64,000 nucleotides of DNA from Caldilineaceae bacterium (GCA_019637695.1 JAHBVG010000027.1:1-64000); one strand, 5' to 3'. Shown: positions 16,975 to 26,035, counted from the first letter of the stretch. A program made the numbers and translations. The notes: generated by a model from the sequence alone, not told the origin.

Positions 16975-17984
16975 GGCCAATTGCTAGATAGAAGTTGAAG
17001 GAAACTCCTTTGGTATGGTAATAGGAAGGGTATCAAATCGACCTATGCCACAACCAAAGGAGTACTTCGATGATACACAATTTTGACGACTTCTGCCTAG
17101 TAGTCTACGCCATCGTGGACGATATCTGCCAGCAACTTGAACCGTTTCTGCGTCGTCCGGGTCCTGTGCCCGTGTGTAGCGACAGTGAGTTAATCGCCCT
17201 ATGCCTGATTGGAGAGTGCAAAGGGTGGGACATGGAAAGCGAGTTACTGAGCAACATGCAGTCCTACCGGTATCTCTTTCCCCATCTGCCCGAGACGAGC
17301 CGCTTCAATCGGCGCAGACGCAACCTGATGTTCATCATGAACTGCATCCGGCGCATTCTGCTGAGCCAGTTGGATCTGGCGCAGGACAACCAGTGCGTCA
17401 TCGACAGCCTGCCCATTCCCGTGGTTCAGTTCCACCTGGTGCCCAGTTCTACCGGAGATTGGCCAGCCCACGAAGCAACCTTTGGCAAGGTCTCCTCAAA
17501 GAAAGAGACTATCTTCGGCTACAAGTTGCACATGCTCATTACCCTCAATGGGCTGATTCTGGATTTCGTGCTAGCACCGGCTAATGAGACCGATCTCGAG
17601 GTAGGCTTTGAACTCCTGGCTGAACATACCGACCTCACCGTCATCGGTGATAAAGGCTACATCAGCGCCGACAAGGCTGCTCACCTCTGGCGCAACAATC
17701 GCATCCGTTTGCAGACCCTGCCCAGACGTAACCAGAAACAGCAGATTCCTGCTTCCATGCGTCGCCTCTTCAACAGCGTGCGCCAGATCATCGAGACCGT
17801 CAACGGGCAATTGACCGAGCAGTTTCATATCGAAACCAATCACGCCCATTCCTTCTGGGGCCTTTGTGCTCGTCTCTATACCAAGTTGACTGCCCATACC
17901 TTGTGCATCTACATCAATCGCTTGCTTGGCAATCCTGATTTCTTACACATCAAGGCGCTTGCCTTCCCTATCTAGCAATTGGCC
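16975..17984 (+). mobile_element. IS982-family insertion sequence, 1010 bp
   Basis: Perfect 17-bp terminal inverted repeats GGCCAATTGCTAGATAG at 16975-16991 and 17968-17984 enclose one transposase gene. GAGTA stands close to both ends (16969-16973 and 17986-17990), compatible with a short target duplication, but the borders are offset by one base. The copy looks complete and recent. It has landed in a heptanucleotide repeat array whose remainder continues at 17986. Confidence 0.92.
17070..17975 (+). CDS. IS982-family transposase
   Basis: 301-aa DDE transposase. The catalytic triad is recognisable as Asp112 (CVIDSLPIPV), Asp194 (VIGDKGYIS) and Glu242 (RQIIETVNGQL), with SSKKETIFGYKLH and the Y/F-rich end typical of IS982. 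The start follows AAAGGAG. The TAG stop is part of the right terminal repeat. No frameshift or internal stop, so it could be active. Confidence 0.93.
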   Translation: MIHNFDDFCLVVYAIVDDICQQLEPFLRRPGPVPVCSDSELIALCLIGECKGWDMESELLSNMQSYRYLFPHLPETSRFNRRRRNLMFIMNCIRRILLSQLDLAQDNQCVIDSLPIPVVQFHLVPSSTGDWPAHEATFGKVSSKKETIFGYKLHMLITLNGLILDFVLAPANETDLEVGFELLAEHTDLTVIGDKGYISADKAAHLWRNNRIRLQTLPRRNQKQQIPASMRRLFNSVRQIIETVNGQLTEQFHIETNHAHSFWGLCARLYTKLTAHTLCIYINRLLGNPDFLHIKALAFPI

Positions 17985-17985
17985 C

Positions 17986-18086
17986 GAGTAAGGAATAATG
18001 AGTAAGGTCGTGCATAGGAACCGTTATCGATAGCGCAGCCAATTTTGTTGACCTACTCATTACTCATTTCTCCTTACTCATTACGC
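17986..18086. repeat. Inverted heptanucleotide repeat beside the IS982 copy
   Basis: The left arm GAGTAAGGAATAATGAGTAA (17986-18005) directly abuts the IS right end. The right arm (about 18052-18086) has three ATTACTC-type units. Part of the left arm is likely on the other side of the IS (AATGAGTA at 16967-16973). Confidence 0.65.
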
Positions 18087-18135
18087 TTCCCTCCCAGATA
18101 CCAATCACCCATCCATTCACTTGTAAGGAGTCCCC

Positions 18136-19386
18136 ATGATCCGAATCGGCATTGTCGGCTGTGGACGCATCCTCAACGCTCACTTGCATGGCTATCGTAA
18201 GCTGCGCGAGGCAGGCTATGACAACTTCCGCATTACGGCGCTCTGTGCGCGCAACTCCGACGACGCGTTGATGTTCCGCACCCGCGGGGAAGGTCCACCG
18301 CCGCGCCCGTCGGTGCTGCCGCCCGAATCGGGCGATCCACTGGCTGCGCCCCACATCTACCTGAGCGATTTCCAGCCCGATACCGATGTCGCCATCTTCA
18401 CCGACTATCGGGAGATGATCGCGTCGGGGCTGATCGATGCGGTCAACGACTTCACGACACTCTCCATGCACCATCAGATCGGCGTGGCCGCACTCGACGC
18501 CGGACAGCATCTGCTCGTGCAGAAGCCACTTGCTATCTCCGTACGCGCCGGGCGGCTGATGGTGGAGCGGGCGCAGGCGAAAGGATTGACCCTCAGCCTC
18601 TTTGAGAACGTGCGGCAGATGAAACAGGTGCGGGCGGCGGCATGGGCCATCCGCCAGGGGATCATCGGCGATCTACAAATAGCCCTCTTCGGGGGGATCG
18701 GCGGACCCTGGTCGCCGCAGACGATTGTGGCCGAGACGCCCTGGCGCCATCGCAAATTGGAGGCGGGCGGCGGCGGCGCCATCGACATCGGTGTGCATGT
18801 GATGCATTGGGTGCGCTACGTCTGCGGTGAGATCGCGGCCATCAGCGGGACCGTGCGCACGCTGGAGCCTACCCGTTATCTGCACGGGGATACGTCCACC
18901 GGCGTCAGCGTGGATGTGAACGTGGACGACACTTACTTCGCCACCGTCACCTGCGAGAATGGCGCGCTGGCCCAGTTGATCTTCTCGTGGGGCGGGCACG
19001 GCGAAGCCACGGCCTTCCCCGGCGGGCCGATCTTCTACGGTAGCAAGGGCTGTATCAAAGGCGGCAGAGTCATCCTCGATGACGGTAATCGCCACGATCT
19101 GGAGGTGATCTTCCGGGCGCAGGCGGATGTAGAGACGCTGAACAGCTTCTTTCCCCACGGTTTCGACGATGCCTTCGCCATCCAACAGTTGGATTGGCTC
19201 AACGCCATCGAGCGGGGAAGCACACCCGAAACCGACGGCATGGAAGGTCTGCACGACCTGGCCGCCGCCTTCGCCATGATCGAATCCTCGCACCTGGGGC
19301 GCACGGTCATGCTGGCAGAGGTACTCAGCGGGGCGGTGGATGGCTATCAGCGCGAGATCGACGAGTTCTATGGGATCGGGGATTAG
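18136..19386 (+). CDS. Gfo/Idh/MocA family oxidoreductase (copy 3)
   Basis: 416-aa, longer than copies 1 and 2. Rossmann motif GCGRIL (residues 8-13) in IRIGIVGCGRILNAHLHGY, QKPLAIS in place of EKP-x-S, and DIGVHVMHWVRYVCG with the conserved Asp/His. An insert after the first fold (ARNSDDALMFRTRGEG and following) makes it distinct. The start follows AAGGAG. Its stop TAG is formed by the repeat at 19378. Two more dehydrogenases follow on the same strand. Confidence 0.87.
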   Translation: MIRIGIVGCGRILNAHLHGYRKLREAGYDNFRITALCARNSDDALMFRTRGEGPPPRPSVLPPESGDPLAAPHIYLSDFQPDTDVAIFTDYREMIASGLIDAVNDFTTLSMHHQIGVAALDAGQHLLVQKPLAISVRAGRLMVERAQAKGLTLSLFENVRQMKQVRAAAWAIRQGIIGDLQIALFGGIGGPWSPQTIVAETPWRHRKLEAGGGGAIDIGVHVMHWVRYVCGEIAAISGTVRTLEPTRYLHGDTSTGVSVDVNVDDTYFATVTCENGALAQLIFSWGGHGEATAFPGGPIFYGSKGCIKGGRVILDDGNRHDLEVIFRAQADVETLNSFFPHGFDDAFAIQQLDWLNAIERGSTPETDGMEGLHDLAAAFAMIESSHLGRTVMLAEVLSGAVDGYQREIDEFYGIGD

Positions 19387-19456
19387 GTATTGGATATCAG
19401 GTATTGGGTATTAGGGGATATCTACCCAATATCCAATACCTGATATCCAATATCCC
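19378..19456. repeat. Inverted heptanucleotide repeat (GATATTGG type)
   Basis: GGGGATTAGGTATTGGATAT and following units pair with the complementary array that ends CCAATATCCCC at 19456. The arms match over about 30 bp around a loop of about 10 bp. The TAG of the upstream gene is within the left arm. Confidence 0.7.
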
Positions 19457-19492
19457 CCTGTCTCTTTCAACATCACTTACGGAGTTCACTTT

Positions 19493-20506
19493 ATGAAACG
19501 AATCGGAATCATCGGCGCAGGGGCAATTGCACGGGTCCACGCCGAACGGTGGAAACAGATGCCGGGGGTGGAACTCGCTGGCTATTATGACATTCTGCCC
19601 GACGCGGCGCAGCGGGCCGTAGATCAATATGGCGGGCGCGTGTTTGGCAGTATGGATGAGATGTTCGCCTATGTCGACGCCGTGGACATCTGCACCACGG
19701 CAGTCGCGCACAAAGAAGCAGTGCTGGCCGGGGCAGCGGCGGGCGTGCCCATGGTCTGCGAGAAACCGCTGGCGCGCCATCTCTCCGATTGTTACGAAAT
19801 GGTGGAAGCCGTGGAGCGCACGGGGACGCCGCTCTTTGTGGCTCAGGTGGTGCGCTTCTTTCCCCAGTATGCCAAAGCCAAAGAGACGCTGGAGAGCGGC
19901 GCGCTGGGCAAACCCGCGGTGATCCGCACCGTGCGCGGCGGATCGATGCCGCGGGCGGGCAGCACCTTCCACAGCGGCTACTATGCTGATTTCAACCAGA
20001 GCGGCGGCGTCATCCTCGACGTGAGCATCCACGACATCGACTATGTGCGCTGGTGTTTCGGCGAGGTGGAACGGGTCTTCGCCCGCGGGCTGATGTTCGC
20101 CGGGCTGCCCAAGGATCACACGCTGATCACACTGCGCTTTGAGAATGGGGCGATTGGTCACATTGAAGGCAGTTGGGCCTTCCCGCCCAACAAGTTCCGC
20201 ACACGCGTCGAGATCGCGGGGACCGATGGCCTGCTCGAATGGGATTCGCTGGATCGCAACCCCCTGGAGATGACGCTCCACGATCCCGAAGTGGGGCCGG
20301 ATGTCACCACCAGCTCGGCCAGCCCACTCGCCACTGCGGACGATCCTTATTATGCCGAACTGTCCCATTTCGTCGACGCTCTTGACCGGAAGAAACCCTT
20401 CCTTGTCACCCCCTACGATGGGCTTATGGCGGTGAAGATCTCCCTCGCTGCCATCGAATCGGAGCGGCGCGGCGAGCCGGTGCGAATTAGAGACTTTAAT
20501 GCGTGA
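19493..20506 (+). CDS. Gfo/Idh/MocA family oxidoreductase (copy 4)
   Basis: 337 aa. Rossmann GAGAIA (IGIIGAGAIARVHAERW), CEKPLARH, and DVSIHDIDYVRWCFG with the catalytic-type His/Asp/Tyr pattern. The GPDVTTSSASPLATADDPYYAEL-like tail segment and a C-terminal MAVKISLAAIESERRGEPV are family-typical. Start after CGGAG. The TGA stop is contributed by the repeat at 20499. It is probably co-transcribed with copies 3 and 5. Confidence 0.9.
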   Translation: MKRIGIIGAGAIARVHAERWKQMPGVELAGYYDILPDAAQRAVDQYGGRVFGSMDEMFAYVDAVDICTTAVAHKEAVLAGAAAGVPMVCEKPLARHLSDCYEMVEAVERTGTPLFVAQVVRFFPQYAKAKETLESGALGKPAVIRTVRGGSMPRAGSTFHSGYYADFNQSGGVILDVSIHDIDYVRWCFGEVERVFARGLMFAGLPKDHTLITLRFENGAIGHIEGSWAFPPNKFRTRVEIAGTDGLLEWDSLDRNPLEMTLHDPEVGPDVTTSSASPLATADDPYYAELSHFVDALDRKKPFLVTPYDGLMAVKISLAAIESERRGEPVRIRDFNA

Positions 20507-20592
20507 TGCGTAATCCGTAATTCGTCAACGGCGTATCCCCTCTTGGGCGACCCATGCCGTCAACCAATTGCGCATCACGCATTACGCATACA
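20499..20592. repeat. Inverted heptanucleotide repeat (GCGTAAT type)
   Basis: The left arm TAATGCGTGATGCGTAATCC overlaps the stop codon of copy 4. The right arm (about 20568-20590) reads GCGCATCACGCATTACGCAT. About 45 bp loop. Confidence 0.65.
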
Positions 20593-20608
20593 CCCAAGGA
20601 GATCAATC

Positions 20609-21613
20609 ATGACAACAACTTTCTCAACTTCTCTGCGCATCGGCATAATGAGCTTTGCCCACATGCATGCGGTTTCTTATGTAAATTGTTTGCGCCAGAT
20701 CCCCGGCGTGGATGTGGTGGGGATCTGCGATGATGACGCTGAACGCGGCCAGAAATGGGCCACCGAGTTCGGGACAGGTTTCTTTGCCGACGCCGATGCG
20801 CTGCTTGATCAAGGTCTCGACGCGGTGATCATCTGCTCGGAGAATGTGAAGCATCGCCCCATGGTGGAGATGGCCGCCGGGCGCGTGGGAGCGATCCTGT
20901 GCGAGAAGCCAATTGCCACCATCGTCGCCGACGCCCAGGCCATGATCGACCGCTGCGCGGCAACAGGAACTAAACTCCAGATCGCCTTCCCTGTGCGCTT
21001 TTCGCCGCCCATTCAACAGTTGAAACGGACGCTCGACGCCGGTACACTAGGACAGATCTTCAGCGCCAAGTGTACCAATCATGGCTATCTACCCGGTCGT
21101 TGGTTTGTGCAAAAGGATCTCTCCGGCGGTGGCGCGGTGATCGACCACACTGTCCACGTCATTGATGTGCTGCGCTGGTTTTGGGGCGCGGAGGTTACGG
21201 AAGTCTACGCCGAAGTGGGCGAGAGCCTTGTCTACCCCGATCTGGGCATCGACGACGCCGGGCTGCTCTCGTTCAAGCTGAGCAACGGCGTCTACGGCAC
21301 GCTCGACACCAGTTGGTCGCGGCCCACCAGCTACGTCACCTGGGGCGATGTCAAGATCGAAGTTCTGGGCGACAAGGGTATTGTGCGCGTGGACGCCTTC
21401 GGGCAACATCTCACTGTGGCATCAAATCAAGTCGGCAAGACACGCCAAGTTGGTTGGGGCAGCGATATGGATCTGGGGCTCGTCACAGATTTCGTCGACA
21501 TGATTCGCCAGGATCGCCAGCCGTCCATCACTGGCTATGATGGCCTGAAAGCGATGGAAGTGGCGCTGGCCGCCTACGAATCGGCGCGGACGGGTCAGCC
21601 CGTCCGCTTATAA
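20609..21613 (+). CDS. Gfo/Idh/MocA family oxidoreductase (copy 5)
   Basis: 334 aa from the ATG at 20609 (AAGGAG upstream); an upstream in-frame ATG at 20543 lies in the repeat. The nucleotide motif is altered to MSFAHMHAVSY rather than GxGxxG, but CEKPIATIVADAQAMID, VIDHTVHVIDVLRWFWG and the C-terminal YDGLKAMEVALAAYESARTG place it firmly in the family. The loss of the usual glycine-rich loop suggests a subgroup with different cofactor binding. Third of three consecutive dehydrogenases. Confidence 0.87.
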   Translation: MTTTFSTSLRIGIMSFAHMHAVSYVNCLRQIPGVDVVGICDDDAERGQKWATEFGTGFFADADALLDQGLDAVIICSENVKHRPMVEMAAGRVGAILCEKPIATIVADAQAMIDRCAATGTKLQIAFPVRFSPPIQQLKRTLDAGTLGQIFSAKCTNHGYLPGRWFVQKDLSGGGAVIDHTVHVIDVLRWFWGAEVTEVYAEVGESLVYPDLGIDDAGLLSFKLSNGVYGTLDTSWSRPTSYVTWGDVKIEVLGDKGIVRVDAFGQHLTVASNQVGKTRQVGWGSDMDLGLVTDFVDMIRQDRQPSITGYDGLKAMEVALAAYESARTGQPVRL

Positions 21614-21685
21614 GTGTGGGGCTTCATTCCCTGGCGACGACGTGTTATGATAGAGGCGGTGATTGTAGGAAGCTTGGAGGCAACC

Positions 21686-22411
21686 ATGACCCTCATCGCT
21701 GACCAACCAGCGCTCGCTGCGCAAACCGGTAGCAAAGAACGGGGTACTCCCCCACTCCACAACGGCGACCGCTTGAGCCGGGCGGAATTTGAACAGATCT
21801 ACAAGGCGCGCCCAGATATCAAAAAGGCTGAGCTGATTGAAGGAGTGGTCTATATGTCTTCACCTCTTTACGCCGACCATGCCGAAGCTCATAGCGATAT
21901 TGACGGCTGGTTAGCTGTTTACCGCTCAACCACGCCTGGTATTCGAGTTATGAATAACCTATCGGTACGCCTCGATGCCGACAACGAAGTACAACCTGAT
22001 GTAGCTGTCTTTGTTGATCCGCAAAGGATTATACCTGTAAGTACGTTTGTTGAAGCGATTCCGGCCCTTGCCGTGCAGATCGCCAGCAGCAGCGCCGCTT
22101 ATGATCTCCACCAGAAGTTGCATGTCTACCGGCGCAACGGCGTTCAGGAATATCTCGTTCTATTGGTCCACGAAAAAGAGACGCGTTGGTATCGTTGGCA
22201 GGAAGGGGACTATCGCCAGCTTCAGCCTGACGCCGAAGGCATTTTGCGCAGCGAGATGCTGCCCGGTCTCTGGTTCCACAGCGGACACTTCTGGCAGCGT
22301 GATCTGGCTGGCGTATTGGCCGTGCTGCAAAAGGGGATCGCCTCGCCTGACCACGAAGCCTTTGTGAAGTCGCTCTCATCGCCATTAACCGCTGCTCATT
22401 CCACCGATTAG
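21686..22411 (+). CDS. Uma2 family (DUF820) putative restriction-endonuclease-fold protein
   Basis: 241 aa from the ATG at 21686 after TTGGAGG. Features are AELIEGVVYMSSP, VQPDVAVFVDP (the PD of the nuclease fold) and AAYDLHQKLHVYRRNGVQEY (the Lys/Tyr helix). The usual acidic residue in the VEVxSPS strand is replaced: the strand here reads LAVQIASSSAAYD, so the metal-binding Glu is Gln. This may be an inactive copy. Uma2 proteins are abundant in cyanobacteria and Chloroflexota and have no settled role. It sits between sugar genes. Confidence 0.82.
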   Translation: MTLIADQPALAAQTGSKERGTPPLHNGDRLSRAEFEQIYKARPDIKKAELIEGVVYMSSPLYADHAEAHSDIDGWLAVYRSTTPGIRVMNNLSVRLDADNEVQPDVAVFVDPQRIIPVSTFVEAIPALAVQIASSSAAYDLHQKLHVYRRNGVQEYLVLLVHEKETRWYRWQEGDYRQLQPDAEGILRSEMLPGLWFHSGHFWQRDLAGVLAVLQKGIASPDHEAFVKSLSSPLTAAHSTD

Positions 22412-22439
22412 TCAATTTTCACCCACACAGGAAAGTACA

Positions 22440-23288
22440 ATGTCCACATCAAACCTGCGTCTTGGTACGTCTACTTATTCATACTGGCACTTTTTGCCGG
22501 AGAAATATCCGATTGAGAAGGTTCTGGAGGCCGCCCACGATCTTGGTTTGCAGGGCGTGGAGATCCTCCACCGGCAGATGGAATCAGAGGAGAACAGTTA
22601 TCTGCAGACGCTCAAACGCCGCGCCTTCCACCTTGGGCTGGATCTCTACAATCTCTCGATCCATCAAGACTTTGTCCACGATGATGCGGTGGTGCGCAAA
22701 CAGCACATCGACCACACGATCCACTGTATCGACCTGGCCCACGAGATGGGCATTCCCTCGATCCGCGTCAACTCAGGCGGCTTTCGCAAGGGCGGCAGTT
22801 TCGACGACCTGATCAAGGCCAAAGGATGGGTAGAGCCGTGGCCGGGCGTCACCCGCGAGGATGGCTTCGGTTGGGTGATCGACGCCATTGAGCAGTGTCT
22901 GCCCCATGCCGAGAAGCGAGGCGTGATGCTCTTGCTCGAAAACCACTGGGGGTTGACCACCACCGCCGACGATGTGCTGCACATCCTCAACGAGGTGAAC
23001 TCGCCGTGGCTCAAGGCCATCCTCGATATGGGGAACTTCATCTTTGAAGAGGATATGTACGCGGCGATGGAGAAGGTCGCGCCGCACGTCTGGCTGGCCC
23101 ACGCCAAGACTTACCTCGGCGGCGGCACGGTCTACACGCTGGAACTCGATTACACACGCATCTTCCGCATCCTGCGCAGTGCGGGCTGGAGCGGCTACTG
23201 CTCCCTCGAAATGGAAGGCTTTGAAGACGCATCCACAGCCGTGCCGAAGAGTGTGGAAATGCTGCGGGCGGCGTGGGCGGAGGCGTAA
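22440..23288 (+). CDS. Sugar phosphate isomerase/epimerase family protein (TIM barrel)
   Basis: 282 aa. LGTSTYSYWHF at the N-terminus, LGLQGVEILHRQM, GIPSIRVNSGGFR, VMLLLENHWGLTTTADDVL (metal Glu and His), AILDMGNF and CSLEMEGFED (final metal Glu). It belongs with hydroxypyruvate isomerase and IolE-like barrels. The ATG follows CAGGAAAG. It ends the plus-strand sugar block and lies 29 bp after uma2. With the three upstream dehydrogenases it may handle a keto-sugar. Exact reaction unknown. Confidence 0.85.
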   Translation: MSTSNLRLGTSTYSYWHFLPEKYPIEKVLEAAHDLGLQGVEILHRQMESEENSYLQTLKRRAFHLGLDLYNLSIHQDFVHDDAVVRKQHIDHTIHCIDLAHEMGIPSIRVNSGGFRKGGSFDDLIKAKGWVEPWPGVTREDGFGWVIDAIEQCLPHAEKRGVMLLLENHWGLTTTADDVLHILNEVNSPWLKAILDMGNFIFEEDMYAAMEKVAPHVWLAHAKTYLGGGTVYTLELDYTRIFRILRSAGWSGYCSLEMEGFEDASTAVPKSVEMLRAAWAEA

Positions 23289-23291
23289 GGC

Positions 23292-23427
23292 AATGAGTAA
23301 TGAGTAATGAGTAATGAGTAATGCGTAATGAGTAATGAGTAATGAGTAAAGTCGTGTCGACGAAAGTTTTTTTAAGGGTTGAAACCAGTATCGTCGACGA
23401 ATCCTTACTCATTACTCCTTACGCATT
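23292..23427. repeat. Largest heptanucleotide repeat array (AATGAGT x8)
   Basis: Left arm 23292-23349 holds eight copies of AATGAGT/AATGCGT. The right arm 23402-23427 has the complementary units. The loop contains TCGTGTCGACGA and ATCGTCGACGA, themselves related. The right arm touches the stop codon of the minus-strand VOC gene (23426). Confidence 0.7.
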
Positions 23428-24031
23428 AATCCCAGACTGGCGGCTTCTCCGCGTAGGGATCTTTGGCGGATCGGTCCGCAGAGAGGGTGGGCTGGCGACG
23501 TTCCACGAGCAGGGCGATGGCGTCGGCCAGGTGTTCGTCAGCGATATGATGATCGCCACGTTCAACGCGGATCAGATGCGCCTCGCGCAGGACATCGGCG
23601 TGGGTTGCGCCCAGCGGCGGCTCGAATTTGTAGGCGGCGCACTCGATCAACTGCCCCAGCGGATCGCGAAAATAGATCGAATCCATAAAGCCGCGGTCGA
23701 TCTCGCCGGTATGCTTGACGCCCCGTTCGTCCAGCCGTGCGGCGATCTGCGTGTACATGGCCCGCGAAACGGTGAAGGCGAGGTGGTGCAAATTGCCGAT
23801 CCCCTCCGGGTTGCGCGTGGCGTCGATCTGTCGTTCCTCGTTGGTGAAGACAGTGATCAGCCGTCCATCGCCGGGATCAAAATAGAGGTGGCTCTCGGCG
23901 GGGACATCTAAATTGGGCTGCTCGAAGATGAAGGGCATGCCCAGCACCCCTTCCCAAAAGTCGATACTCGTCTGGCGGTTCGCCCCGATGAGGGTGATAT
24001 GGTGGACGCCTTGGGTTTGAATTTTCTTCAT
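23426..24031 (-). CDS. VOC (glyoxalase/dioxygenase) superfamily protein
   Basis: 201 aa read from the ATG at 24031, where homology begins (MKKIQTQGVHHITLIGANRQ); the frame is open 14 codons further. Paired beta-alpha-beta-beta-beta modules are visible. Likely metal ligands are His in VHHITLI, His in NLHHLAF and Glu in GQLIECAAY, which suits a ring-cleaving or glyoxalase-type enzyme. DSIYFRDPLG is a classic VOC strand. It is transcribed against the sugar genes. The C-terminal 35 residues extend beyond the core. Substrate unknown. Confidence 0.8.
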   Translation of the reverse strand: MKKIQTQGVHHITLIGANRQTSIDFWEGVLGMPFIFEQPNLDVPAESHLYFDPGDGRLITVFTNEERQIDATRNPEGIGNLHHLAFTVSRAMYTQIAARLDERGVKHTGEIDRGFMDSIYFRDPLGQLIECAAYKFEPPLGATHADVLREAHLIRVERGDHHIADEHLADAIALLVERRQPTLSADRSAKDPYAEKPPVWD

Positions 24032-24210
24032 GATAATCCCTTCAAATGATTGGGTGATTGGTCTGACGTACACTAAATCAGGCGTGATCCGCTGTCAAGA
24101 TAGGATGCTGACAATCTCCCCTATTGCGACATTTGTAAATGGATCTCAGCAGCCACCAATGGAACACCGATGACGCGGACGCAGCGTCCGCAGATTTTCG
24201 CAGATCCGAG

Positions 24211-25542
24211 ATGAACAATTTAACAAAGTTGTTTGAAATTTACGGCGATGGCGCAGTGGATCAACGGGGCCGCTACACCGCCGCGTTGGACGCCTTCCGC
24301 GCCCTCTACGGCCCAGGACCGGTGCAGATCTTCCGCGCGCCAGGGCGGGTGAACCTGATCGGCGAGCATACCGACTACAACCACGGTTACGTCATGCCTG
24401 CCGCATTGGACAAAGATGTGCTGCTACTCGCCCACCCACGGAGGGATGGGGAGATCCATCTCGCCAACATGGAAGCCGATTTCCCCAGCCAGGCCTTTAG
24501 AATTGAGGCGAACATCGAACCTGCACCCAACGGAGATTGGAGCAACTATGCCCGCGGCGCAGCCCAGGAAGCGGCGCGCACTTTTGCTGGTTTGCTCCAC
24601 GGCTTCGATGGACTTGTAAGCAGCGCTCCCCCTTTGGGCGTGCCGCGCGGCGCTGGCGTCAGTTCCTCGTCGGCGCTGACGGTGGTGATGGCTGTCGCCT
24701 TGGCCCACTTTGCGGAGTGGAATCCATCCCCAGCGCGAATGGCCCAATTTTGCTCGGACGCCGAATGGTACGTAGGCACGCGCGGCGGCATTATGGATCA
24801 ATTTATTGCCCTGCTCGGCCAGCGCGACCATGCGCTCTTCCTCGACTGCCGTCCGGTGGATGGCGACTTCCGCACAGAGACGATTCCGCTACCCGAAGAA
24901 TATAGGCTGCTGGTGGTCAACAGCGGCGTCCATCATAGCAACGTGCGCAACGAATTCAACGCGCGCGTGGCATCTTGCCGAGCTGGGGTCGCCTTGCTGC
25001 GCCGAGAGTTCCCCGCCATTACCCATTTGCGCGATGTAGAATCGTTTGGATGGACCCTATTAGAGCCGCTGCTGCCCGAAGAGACCACCGTCGCGACCCT
25101 ACGCGCGGACGGCCACGATCTGGGCGATCTGCCCAACGTCGCAGCCAATACTTTGCTGCGCGTGCGCGCTTGCTGCCGCCATGTCTGGAGCGAGAACCGA
25201 CGCGTCCTCGCCGCAGTGAAGGCTATGCGAATGGGGCAGATCGAGCAGTTGGGCATTCTCTTGAACGAGGCCCACGCCAGCGCCCGCGACAATTACCGCA
25301 TTAGCGTCCCCGAATTAGAGATCCTCGTGGAAGCGGCATCCGAAATCGCAGGCTGCGTGGGCGCGCGCCTCACCGGTGCGGGTTGGGGCGGCTGTATTGT
25401 GGCCCTCGTCCACAAGGATGGGGTGAACGAATTCCAGCGGCGTGTTCCGCAGATCTATCGAGAAAAGAGCGGACGCCAGGCTGGGGTCTTCCTCTGCCAG
25501 GCGAGTCCTGGGGCGGGGATGGTGGGTGAGTTTACGGTGTAG
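24211..25542 (+). CDS. galK: Galactokinase (GHMP kinase family)
   Basis: 443 aa. APGRVNLIGEHTDYNHGYVM (residues 43-62) is the galactokinase signature, PRGAGVSSSSAL (145-156) is the phosphate-binding loop, GGIMDQF carries the catalytic Asp196, and GARLTGAGWGGCIVAL is motif 3. It phosphorylates galactose or a close relative at C1. The ATG at 24211 was chosen; an in-frame ATG at 24139 would add 24 residues that read through a repeat-like stretch with no ribosome site. The 3' end overlaps the convergent lspA by 11 bp. No galT/galE is adjacent. Confidence 0.88.
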   Translation: MNNLTKLFEIYGDGAVDQRGRYTAALDAFRALYGPGPVQIFRAPGRVNLIGEHTDYNHGYVMPAALDKDVLLLAHPRRDGEIHLANMEADFPSQAFRIEANIEPAPNGDWSNYARGAAQEAARTFAGLLHGFDGLVSSAPPLGVPRGAGVSSSSALTVVMAVALAHFAEWNPSPARMAQFCSDAEWYVGTRGGIMDQFIALLGQRDHALFLDCRPVDGDFRTETIPLPEEYRLLVVNSGVHHSNVRNEFNARVASCRAGVALLRREFPAITHLRDVESFGWTLLEPLLPEETTVATLRADGHDLGDLPNVAANTLLRVRACCRHVWSENRRVLAAVKAMRMGQIEQLGILLNEAHASARDNYRISVPELEILVEAASEIAGCVGARLTGAGWGGCIVALVHKDGVNEFQRRVPQIYREKSGRQAGVFLCQASPGAGMVGEFTV

Positions 25543-26035
25543 TGTCGTGTGAACGAAAGCCAAAAAAGGCCATCACCGCCAGACCGGCCATCAGCGACAT
25601 GTCAGCGACATTGAAAACCCCAGTGCGCAGGTTGCCGATCCCAATATTCATAAAATCGATCACGCGCCCATCATTGACCAGGCGGTCGATCAGGTTGCCA
25701 AGCCCGCCGCCCAGGAACAAAGCCAGCGCGATCAGCACCATAAATGGCATCCGCTGTAGATTCTTGAGAATGTAAATCAAAAGCGCGAGCAGCACCAGGC
25801 TCACCAGCACGGTAAAGATCCACTGCTGCGCCGTCGGGGATAGACCGGCCCCCAGGCTGAGGAACGCGCCCGGGTTTTCGGCATACTTAAACAGCACCAC
25901 GTTGTTGAACAGCGAGATCGGTTCCGCATTGCGCAACTGGCTCTGCGCCACCGATTTGGTGGTTTGATCACACCCAACAATTAAGAAGAGTACCAAGATC
26001 AGCACCATCACGCGCTTGAGTCGCGCCATATCCAT
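25532..26035 (-). CDS. lspA: Lipoprotein signal peptidase (signal peptidase II)
   Basis: 167-aa inner-membrane aspartyl protease that cleaves prolipoprotein signal peptides such as that of the binding protein at 2337. Four hydrophobic helices are visible. The catalytic pair is Asp127 (GRVIDFMNI) and Asp145 (FNVADMSL). DQTTKSVAQ and NPGAFLSL are conserved blocks. The ATG at 26029 is an alternative start, better spaced from AGGAG. The gene begins only 19 bp from the MITE at 26055, so its promoter is within or beyond the MITE. Confidence 0.92.
   Translation of the reverse strand: MDMARLKRVMVLILVLFLIVGCDQTTKSVAQSQLRNAEPISLFNNVVLFKYAENPGAFLSLGAGLSPTAQQWIFTVLVSLVLLALLIYILKNLQRMPFMVLIALALFLGGGLGNLIDRLVNDGRVIDFMNIGIGNLRTGVFNVADMSLMAGLAVMAFFGFRSHDTTP

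Noticed and set aside
23292..23349. Possible CRISPR or microsatellite array
   Set aside because: The unit is 7 nt with no spacers of uniform length and no cas genes nearby; it belongs to the heptanucleotide repeat family.
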